The notes under the pieces are model-generated. The model saw only the letters and a list, made by a program, of their open reading frames with translations. It did not search any database and was not told the origin of the DNA. From NCBI GenBank assembly GCA_017515595.1, contig JAFWFL010000039.1, forward strand, positions 1-40,758: a DNA stretch of 40,758 nucleotides, read 5' to 3'. The stretch comes from Coriobacteriales bacterium (lineage in GTDB: Bacteria; Actinomycetota; Coriobacteriia; Coriobacteriales; UMGS124). Both the position numbers and the translations under genes were made by a program. Shown piece after piece: positions 34,972 to 40,758 of the stretch (within the stretch, counting starts at the first letter, position 1; each line of letters starts with the position of its first letter).

Positions 34972-35226
34972 CTATAACACCTCATATTGTTCAATATGGT
35001 AATTGCAATAGTCAGAGACATCATCAAATAATGAGTCACTGTTAGCATAGCCATTTTCAAGGTCAACAATACTGTCCGCGTCAAATAAAGTATTGAAGAC
35101 AACACATTCTCGCATAGCTTTTATTGCTTTTGCTTTTTCGGACCATATGCCAATAATACAGTTATCGTTGCTGTTAAGCCATTCTTCTTTAAGTACATAA
35201 ACAGAGCGTATGTTTTGATTCTCCAT
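34972..35226 (-). CDS. Small acidic hypothetical protein
   Basis: 84 aa (MENQNIRSVYVLKEEWLNSND...), with AGAGAGGAA eight bases before the ATG. It is soluble and acidic, with no membrane segment or known motif. The pattern SVYVLKEEW-(N)-D-C-IIGIWSEKAKAIKAM looks like small proteins with a tandem strand-helix layout seen in mobile regions. Function is not recognised. Confidence 0.55.
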   Translation of the reverse strand: MENQNIRSVYVLKEEWLNSNDNCIIGIWSEKAKAIKAMRECVVFNTLFDADSIVDLENGYANSDSLFDDVSDYCNYHIEQYEVL

Positions 35227-35371
35227 GATTGTTCCTCTCTTAAGGATACAACACCTTTATAAGAAGCTCTTCGAATTATAACTCTGCTGTAATATGTATA
35301 TAGTGTGGTGTCATGCATACATATAGACTACACTAATGCATCAAACCAATGAAGCGATACGGAGAACCACT

Positions 35372-35815
35372 CTATGATAAATCTTCCTTGAGTTTTGAGT
35401 TTGCCACTTTGCGTGGTCGTTTTTCCTTTTTATATGACTCAATTGATTCTATTGATAAATAGATTTTACTGCCATCTCTAATTACATCAAATAGGCCTCG
35501 CGCTATATATGTTCTAATGCTGTTATATGTGACACCCAGTATTTCAGCAGCATCTCTTGCGCTTACATACTGACCCGAATCGACAAGCTCTTTGATCCTG
35601 TAATGATCTTCCGCTTCGAGGTTATAGTGCGGCTCATCATTCTGATCCTTAAAATTAAAACCATAATGATTTTCGAAATACTCTGCCAATGCAGTACGAA
35701 CCAGTGAGGAAGTGTTAGATGAGTACTGTTCAATTACATCGAGCATATCTTGTGACATGGCTATCCTGAGATATTTACGCTTCTGCTTCTTGTTTTCGCT
35801 CATATCTTCAGCCAT
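35372..35815 (-). CDS. RHH/HTH DNA-binding protein, excisionase-like
   Basis: 147 aa. Residues ~12-50 (KYLRIAMSQDMLDVIEQYSSNTSSLVRTALAEYF) look like a ribbon-helix-helix or CopG-type segment. Residues ~72-130 (ISARDAAEILGVTYNSIRTYIARGLFDVIRDGSKIYLSIESIESY) are a MerR/Xis-type winged HTH. Such proteins serve as antitoxin-like repressors or as excisionases, and the location near the island's right end makes the second attractive. The ATG shares a base with the stop of a 20-codon frame upstream, so translation may be coupled. Confidence 0.7.
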   Translation of the reverse strand: MAEDMSENKKQKRKYLRIAMSQDMLDVIEQYSSNTSSLVRTALAEYFENHYGFNFKDQNDEPHYNLEAEDHYRIKELVDSGQYVSARDAAEILGVTYNSIRTYIARGLFDVIRDGSKIYLSIESIESYKKEKRPRKVANSKLKEDLS

Positions 35816-35877
35816 TAATGCTTGCTCCTTAATAACTCATATAGCTGCTCGTCAACTTCCGGTGAAAATCTTGGCAT
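35815..35877 (-). CDS. Tiny upstream ORF coupled to RHH/HTH gene
   Basis: A 20-codon frame from ATG at 35877 (MPRFSPEVDEQLYELLRSKH) whose TAA overlaps the next ATG as TAATG. It can extend in frame to an ATG at 35901. No clear ribosome site is visible. It may be a leader peptide, a small partner protein or a decayed gene end. Confidence 0.3.
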   Translation of the reverse strand: MPRFSPEVDEQLYELLRSKH

Positions 35878-35901
35878 ACTGATATTACTCACAATGTACA
35901 T

Positions 35902-36270
35902 TTTTGTTATTGCCAACTAATAAATATTATTGTACTCACGTCATACGTTTAGCCGTGAGTAGATGTTTTTCTTAACGATTAACATACATGGCGAGCAAAA
36001 AATCATACTTTTGACCATCTCTTAAAAGATCAATTAATAACCTATTCAGATCGGATTCTGATCAAAACTCGGCGAATCATTAATAGCAACTTCTCACATA
36101 ACAAAACAATATGCCATAAGCACTAAACGGAGATCATGGGGAATGCCGCTACTTTGACGTTAGGTTGGGTGATTTTTTTGGATGTACTATAAGCATCGGG
36201 TTGATTTAACCCGATGCTTATAGTATCAAGCGTACACTTCTATGTAAGGTTGCGCATATGACGTTCTCTG
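35902..36270. other. Gene-free AT-rich stretch with one hairpin
   Basis: No convincing frame. It contains a perfect 18-bp inverted repeat (36185-36202/36208-36225) with loop GATTT, preceded on the plus strand by T7. It lies downstream of the 36271 gene on the minus strand but lacks a U-tract in that direction. Confidence 0.5.
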
Positions 36271-36723
36271 CTAGGCTATTGGTGTCAGCTCAATATGTGT
36301 AGGTTCATGTATTTCAATAAACCAGCCGTTGGGAATATTTATCTCGTTTGATTCTCCCACCTTGAGTAAGACAATATCGCCAGCTTGTGTATATTCATCC
36401 CAGCCGGTTTCATAATTGTGGAAAATGGCCTCATATACAGTAACTTGCGTTGGATAACTGCCGATATTTTTCACCATGTATTTGCCGCCTGGCAGGTAGT
36501 AGACAAATTGTCGTTCCTCGAATTCGGTGTTGTATTGCATGATCATTTCACGGCCATATTCACCTGCTATCCCTGCGGTTAAATCAATTGTTTGTACATT
36601 TGATTCAATGGTCTGTTGGGGTATGCTCGTGTTATTTGTCTGAGTAACTATGTCATTTGTTTTGCCTTGCTCAGGTTGTTTGCTTGGATTAAACGCGCTG
36701 TATATCAATGATATTAATATCAA
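36271..36723 (-). CDS. Membrane-anchored hypothetical protein, 5' end uncertain
   Basis: The frame codes for a membrane anchor (IITAVIVLILISLIYSAF) followed by a Gln/Thr-rich linker and a small beta domain (GEYGREMIMQYNTEF... QFVYYLPGGKYMVKNIG ... GDIVLLKVGESNEINIPNGWFIEI), resembling extracellular beta-sandwich domains of unknown function. The listed start (TTG at 36723) falls inside the membrane helix, so it is not the true one. The frame stays open to about 36837 with no start codon. An ATG at 36830 with GAGGTGA upstream lies in a different frame, which points to a frameshift near the 5' end. Confidence 0.5.
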   Translation of the reverse strand: MILISLIYSAFNPSKQPEQGKTNDIVTQTNNTSIPQQTIESNVQTIDLTAGIAGEYGREMIMQYNTEFEERQFVYYLPGGKYMVKNIGSYPTQVTVYEAIFHNYETGWDEYTQAGDIVLLKVGESNEINIPNGWFIEIHEPTHIELTPIA

Positions 36724-36839
36724 GACAATAACAGCAGTTATGATTTTGGTACTTTTCTTCTCTTTAAGTGACGTAATGTATTTTTCCAGATGCTTTCTTT
36801 TGGTTGCTGTGCGTATCTTCTTCCTGGCATTATTACTTC

Positions 36840-37343
36840 ACCTCAGAATTTATTTGTATCCGTACAACTTCTCTGTCCAAAAACCTATTCTCCCAATTCA
36901 AACATAAGATCAGGAATGTTTTAGCTCGATTCTGGAACTAGTATTATTGCTTTACCCTTGTGCAAGCAACGTATGACGTACTCATTTGTGTCCTCAATCC
37001 AAAGTAATACTAATTCGACTATTATAAGCCTCTTTTGTAGGGTGTACAAGTACATCATAGCCAGCTAGAATAGTGAAGAAATCCCCTCAGGTGCGGAGCA
37101 GAATGAATAAGAGGGAATAGACGGTAACATTACTGCTCCTGCTCCTCCAAAAAGACCGTACAGGCGCTACTCACGCATACGGTTTCTCAAGTAGTGTTTT
37201 CCGACAATTACGTATTCCGAATGCCATAAATTGTGCACAATATGAGGCTAAGATATATAGGAGTACTGCATTCTGTGTCGCTGGGTGGCTGATGGCAAGC
37301 GCACTGGCGGCCGCTCGATGGCACAGAATGCATATTACAAATC
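36840..37343. other. Gene-free stretch
   Basis: About 500 bases with no coding frame of note. A hairpin with perfect 11-bp arms TGCATTCTGTG/CACAGAATGCA (37267-37277/37322-37332) and a GC-rich interior lies just after the LysR stop on the minus strand and probably ends that transcript. Confidence 0.5.
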
Positions 37344-38255
37344 TCATTTGTTATCCGAAGCTTTTAGAAACCTCTGGATAAAAAGGCAGACAGTGCTATA
37401 AGGGTTTTTGTAGTCTTGTTCTCTACATATAAGTGCGCTTGGAAATGTTATTGGTTCTCCGTTAACAAGATGATAAACAGCTACGTCAGTACGGCGGGCA
37501 AGTGCATCGCTTGCAGATGAGCCACAAATATAGATTGCATCTTCATAATCTGCAAGAATGACATCTGTATAACTCAAAAATTGGTTCATTTTAAAGTTGA
37601 GTTTAATATCATCGCCAATCATGTATTGAACGGCTTTTGACCATCTGTCAAAATGCGCTCCGCTATTAATGACTATTGTTTGTCCCTGAAAGTCCGCGTG
37701 AGAAAGAGCTGCTTTTGAAGCTAATGGATGAGTTTTCATCATTGCGATAAAGCAACTTGCTTTTTGGTTTGCCAAAGGAAAGTAGAGAATGCCTGTATCA
37801 ATTGCTTCTTTATTTAGTTCAGGTATCAGTGAATAATTACTATCAAGAGCAACATCCACAGTTCCTTGGATAATTGCATCAACGGCAGGTTCATTAATGC
37901 CGAGCTCGATAAACCTATAAGGTATTTCATTTTGAGGAGGAAGCGCATCGAGCAAACCCGAATTTACATCCATATACAGACGTATAGGATTCAGTTTGCG
38001 GGCTTTATAGCACTTCTGTACGCCCTCATGATATAGATCAATGATCTTTTGGGCATAGCTTAAAAATACTCTGCCGCTTTCATTGAGTTCAATGCCGCTG
38101 TTTGTACGTGTGAATAATTCACAGCCAAGTTCTTTCTCAAGAGATGAGATGCGTACGCTTAACGCAGGTTGAGAAGTATGAATCTCAGCTGCTGATTTTG
38201 TAATATTCTGACGTTTTGCGACATGGACAAAGTCTTCAAGCAAATCGATCTTCAT
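37344..38255 (-). CDS. LysR-family transcriptional regulator
   Basis: 303 aa from ATG 38255 (MKIDLLEDFVHVAKRQNITKSAAEIHTSQPALSVRISSLEKELGCELFTRTNSGIELNESG), the standard LysR winged HTH, followed by a two-lobed co-inducer domain. An in-frame start at 38264 adds three residues and is less typical. It is divergent from the Tat-exported FAD reductase, 190 bases apart, so it most likely controls that gene in response to its substrate. LysR/FAD-reductase pairs of this kind are frequent in Coriobacteriia. Confidence 0.9.
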   Translation of the reverse strand: MKIDLLEDFVHVAKRQNITKSAAEIHTSQPALSVRISSLEKELGCELFTRTNSGIELNESGRVFLSYAQKIIDLYHEGVQKCYKARKLNPIRLYMDVNSGLLDALPPQNEIPYRFIELGINEPAVDAIIQGTVDVALDSNYSLIPELNKEAIDTGILYFPLANQKASCFIAMMKTHPLASKAALSHADFQGQTIVINSGAHFDRWSKAVQYMIGDDIKLNFKMNQFLSYTDVILADYEDAIYICGSSASDALARRTDVAVYHLVNGEPITFPSALICREQDYKNPYSTVCLFIQRFLKASDNK

Positions 38256-38307
38256 ATGCACCAACTTAACCGGAGCCGGTATAACAGTTTCTTTATAGCA
38301 ACATATA

Positions 38308-38328
38308 GTATATCTATTTTTACCATAC
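38308..38328. promoter_or_regulatory. Candidate LysR box
   Basis: A GTAT/ATAC dyad (38308-38311 and 38325-38328) separated by 13 bases and containing a T-N11-A pattern. It is centred between the divergent LysR and FAD-reductase genes. GTTGT/ACAAC (about 38330-38360) is a second weak dyad. Confidence 0.35.
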
Positions 38329-38445
38329 AGTTGTGAAGCATTATTGTTTGAAGTGACAACGTCGCGATTATCCCTTAGTTGTTCGACGTTTTATGTAAGC
38401 TGACCACATAAGCATTGCCGGTTAAATTGCTGAAAGGAAACTGCC

Positions 38446-40077
38446 ATGTTTACAAATACCATCTCAAGAAGAACCGCTATAAAGAGTGCGGCTGTAATAG
38501 GGGCTATAACAGGTATAGCCGGAAATGTTGGTAATGCATTAGCTGTTGAAGCATCTGCATGGGATAAAGAAGTAGATGTGCTTATAGCTGGAACCGGAAC
38601 GGTTATCCATGCTGCAATAGCATGTTCAGAGTTTGGTGCTGAGTCAATTCTTATTGCTGACAAGAATCCTCTTACTTTTGGTGGAACATCAGGAATGAGT
38701 GGAGGAGGGTATGCGCTTGCCCTGCTCGATTATGCGAAAGCTGAAGGTATTCAGGATACCCGCGAAAGCGTATTGAACTATATGCAGCTTGTTTCTGACA
38801 GAAGGCAGGATCTTAACGTCCAGGAAGCATTTGTGGATGTTTGTAATGAGTTCGCACATTTTGTGTGTGATACACATGGATGGGGCGGTTGGGGTCATAT
38901 CAACAAAGCATTTGGCGATTATTATGAGTACTACCAAGATTCGATTGATGAAGCCTTTGGCCGTGGCAGTTGGTATCCGTTTGATACAGAGGGAAACCAG
39001 CTCACAGCACCGATGCAATGGCCCGTATACCAAGCATATGTAGAGTCACATGAGAACATTGAGCTCCTAATGGGCACTTCTGTTGAATCCTTGGTTGCAG
39101 AGGACGGAGCAGTTGTAGGTGCGGTTCTTTCTGACGGCACGCGTGTTAAGGCAAAGGCAGTTATCCTTGGTACCGGAGGATTTGAGTATAACGAGAAGAT
39201 GCGTAAACTCTACTTGCCCTTCCCTTATAGCTATTCTAACAGTATGACCACCAACACTGGAGATGGCCAGCGTATGGGTGCAAAGCTTGGCGCTGAGCTT
39301 GCGTATATGGATACTACCTTTGGTTGCCCAAACTTTGTTACGACATCGAAATTTGTTCCTGGTTCATTTGAAATGCAGCAGATTGGCAGCGATGCTTTTG
39401 CCCCGCGAGGATTCCCTCATTCTGTCATGGTAAACCGTAAAGGGCGTCGTTTTTGTGACGAGTCTACTATGTACGACACTATGAACCGTGCATTTGGTAC
39501 CTATGATACCGGCACTATGGAATATGTTAATATTCCAGCATTCTGGATTTGCGATTCACAATATGCTTCGACATACCTGATGCCTGGCTATGCAACGCCC
39601 GAAGCTTTGCCTGAATATGTTTTTAAATACGATACTATTGAAGAACTTGCCGAGGGTATGGGGATAGATTATAAAGCGCTTTTAGATGAGCTCGCTAATT
39701 TCAATGAAAATGCTGCACAAGGTTTTGATCCTGTTTGGCATCGTGGAGAGAAGGCAGTTGAAGGAAACACACTTCAAATGATGAGTGCTTATATGCAATA
39801 TCCTGGCACTGAACAAAAGACAAGTGTTTTGGATACCGTTGAACAAGGACCGTTCTATTGCGTACGTTACGCTCCCGGCATGATGGGAGGAACGCGCGGT
39901 GGTCTTCATATTAACGAGAATGCCCAGGTGCTCAACGTTGATGGTGACATTATCCCCGGGTTATATGCCACCGGCAACTGCTCAAGCGGTGTTGCTGGAT
40001 ACTGGGCAGGAGGTGCTACGCTCGGTCAAGGATCGGTTATGGGTTACATTGCTGCCAAGCATATTATGGGTAAATAG
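38446..40077 (+). CDS. Tat-exported FAD-dependent reductase (fumarate/urocanate-reductase family)
   Basis: 543 aa, GAAAGGAA before the ATG. The Tat signal SRRTAIKSAAVIGAITGIAG (7-26) sends the folded flavoprotein out of the cell. The FAD dinucleotide fold starts DVLIAGTGTVIHAAIACSEFGAESILIADKN (unusual GxGxxxH), with GGTSGMSGGG next. The substrate domain includes TTNTGDGQRMGAKLGAEL, RKGRRFCDES and GGTRGGLHINENAQVL. The end GLYATGNCSSGVAGYWAGGATLGQGSVMGYIAAKHI is the classic FAD-closing motif. It has no haem domain, so electrons must come from a separate cytochrome not encoded here. The electron acceptor is unknown. Regulation is likely by the divergent LysR gene. Confidence 0.88.
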   Translation: MFTNTISRRTAIKSAAVIGAITGIAGNVGNALAVEASAWDKEVDVLIAGTGTVIHAAIACSEFGAESILIADKNPLTFGGTSGMSGGGYALALLDYAKAEGIQDTRESVLNYMQLVSDRRQDLNVQEAFVDVCNEFAHFVCDTHGWGGWGHINKAFGDYYEYYQDSIDEAFGRGSWYPFDTEGNQLTAPMQWPVYQAYVESHENIELLMGTSVESLVAEDGAVVGAVLSDGTRVKAKAVILGTGGFEYNEKMRKLYLPFPYSYSNSMTTNTGDGQRMGAKLGAELAYMDTTFGCPNFVTTSKFVPGSFEMQQIGSDAFAPRGFPHSVMVNRKGRRFCDESTMYDTMNRAFGTYDTGTMEYVNIPAFWICDSQYASTYLMPGYATPEALPEYVFKYDTIEELAEGMGIDYKALLDELANFNENAAQGFDPVWHRGEKAVEGNTLQMMSAYMQYPGTEQKTSVLDTVEQGPFYCVRYAPGMMGGTRGGLHINENAQVLNVDGDIIPGLYATGNCSSGVAGYWAGGATLGQGSVMGYIAAKHIMGK

Positions 40078-40115
40078 ATTTTTGCTTGTGAATTGCTGTA
40101 ATCTGAGTATACAGT

Positions 40116-40161
40116 GAATAAGTACCAGGTTTTGTTTAAATAGGAGACCTGGTACTTATTC
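40116..40161 (+). terminator. Terminator of FAD-reductase gene
   Basis: Perfect 15-bp arms (40116-40130/40147-40161). It lies 39 bases after the stop. Confidence 0.8.
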
Positions 40162-40503
40162 ATTAAGCTTGTCTATTATGCGCTGTTAGATTATATTGCC
40201 AAGAACACGTGAATCTCTTTGTTTTCAGTATATGGTGGTTTCTGTCATAAAAAAGCTCTAAGTGTTTCAGTTATGAATCAAAATGCCTTATGTTTCTTTA
40301 ACCCAATGTACTGTTTTATGCTTTAATACCGTAAATAATATATTGGTGATTATTGAATAAGAATATGATAAGAATATGCAAAATAATGGCTTAAAAAATG
40401 AGTTGATAAGAATATGAGAAGAATAATCCAACACAAAGATGACGTTCTGATCTGCTATTTAACAATACATACCAACAGATGCAAACGAAACATTATGAAT
40501 TAT
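40162..40503. other. AT-rich right end of island, no gene
   Basis: About 340 AT-rich bases up to the attachment repeat. A short repeated phrase GATAAGAATATG occurs at least twice (near 40366 and 40404), with AGAAGAATAA following. These could be binding sites for an integrase or excisionase near the attachment site, or simple low-complexity drift. Confidence 0.35.
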
Positions 40504-40571
40504 CCGCTCTCGTAAAGCGGGGGTCATCGGTTCAAGTCCGATAACTGGCTCCATGAATTACCACAGCTCAG
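40504..40571 (+). repeat. attR-like repeat: 3' half of tRNA-Thr
   Basis: Exact copy of 16605-16672: from the 5' side of the anticodon stem through CCA (40551-40553) and on to the terminator. The 5' half (acceptor strand and D arm) is absent, so this is not a functional tRNA. Confidence 0.9.
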
Positions 40572-40670
40572 GGATCAAATTGGTCTCTGAGCTGTTTTGA
40601 TTTAGCCTTACCCTTTGGCTTATGACAGATGGGTATTCAGAGGACGGTTCTTGCGATATTTTTTGAGTAT

Positions 40671-40758
40671 GTGAGAAGGGGGCTGAGTACACATGTCATC
40701 CTTCGCTTTAGCCTCATAAAAACGCTTCGGACGAAATGTGTACCCAGCCCCTTCTCAC
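40671..40758. repeat. Large imperfect palindrome at contig end
   Basis: Arms 40671-40697 and 40733-40758 pair with one bulge and two mismatches; the sequence stops exactly at the outer base. AGAGGACGGTTCTTGCG just before it (from about 40639) carries the GGACGGTTCT core seen at 13684-13884. The assembly probably broke at this repeated element. Confidence 0.7.

Larger units (their letters stand above)
16605..40571. mobile_element. tRNA-Thr-integrated genomic island
   Basis: An exact 68-bp direct repeat (16605-16672 and 40504-40571) starts at the anticodon stem of tRNA-Thr, covers the rest of the gene and CCA, and runs into its terminator. Only the left copy has the 5' half of the tRNA. This is the signature of site-specific integration in a tRNA gene, with the island restoring the 3' end. 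It is about 23.9 kb. Cargo is a signalling and surface-protein locus, a LysR/FAD reductase pair and decayed genes. No integrase, relaxase or replication gene is recognisable, so it is probably immobile now or was mobilised in trans. Confidence 0.8.

Noticed and set aside
36185-36225. Intrinsic terminator for the 36271 gene
   Set aside because: The hairpin is perfect, but the T-run is on the wrong side for that strand. Reported only as an inverted repeat.

Overview
The window looks like one assembled contig from an anaerobic actinobacterium of class Coriobacteriia (Atopobiaceae/Eggerthellaceae-like). This is inferred from moderate GC, a sufCBDSU operon, membrane-type LuxR proteins, and a Tat-exported FAD reductase divergent from a LysR regulator. 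The family assignment is uncertain. The first 12 bases match the end of an Illumina adapter, so the left edge is partly artefact.

Core part (1-16.6 kb): palindromic repeats, then the Fe-S assembly operon sufC-sufB-sufD-sufS-sufU. Next come a CmpB-type membrane protein, a short-chain dehydrogenase, a YcjF/DUF697-like membrane protein, a PPK2 polyphosphate kinase with a histone-like tail, a single-repeat voltage-gated channel with a Cav-like filter, and a nitroreductase. A zinc-uptake operon follows: a small Cys-rich membrane protein, the binding lipoprotein, an ATPase and a permease. The ATPase has an in-frame stop exactly after its LSGGQ signature.

Island (about 16.6-40.57 kb): an intact tRNA-Thr(CGT) is followed 23.9 kb later by an exact 68-bp copy of its 3' half, which marks a tRNA-integrated island. 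No integrase is visible. The left end holds decayed fragments (Rpn/PDDEXK, LuxR, an LprI-like piece) whose edges coincide with GGGACGG-type palindromes. The centre (19.8-34.1 kb, all minus strand) is a surface-protein and signalling locus. It has a kinase-dead multi-TM sensor, a histidine kinase, a secreted beta-propeller-like protein, two paralogous secreted proteins (CxxCG ribbons, peptidoglycan-binding-like domain, Ig-like repeats; one frameshifted), a secreted lipocalin-like protein and a LuxR-type response regulator. Two promoters in it share an identical layout: a C6/G6 palindrome, exactly 20 bp, then GATAMACTACA. This suggests autoregulated control of the surface protein. The right end is AT-rich and holds small hypotheticals, a RHH/HTH regulator, and the LysR/FAD-reductase pair.

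Across the contig the 9-mer TTCTCGGCA (complement TGCCGAGAA) occurs 14 times, against about 0.3 expected by chance. It lies inside genes and as inverted pairs in intergenic hairpins, the pattern of known DNA-uptake sequences. At least six genes are broken (znuC-like ATPase, second surface protein, MBL hydrolase, LuxR, Rpn, LprI-like piece), so the island looks partly in decay.
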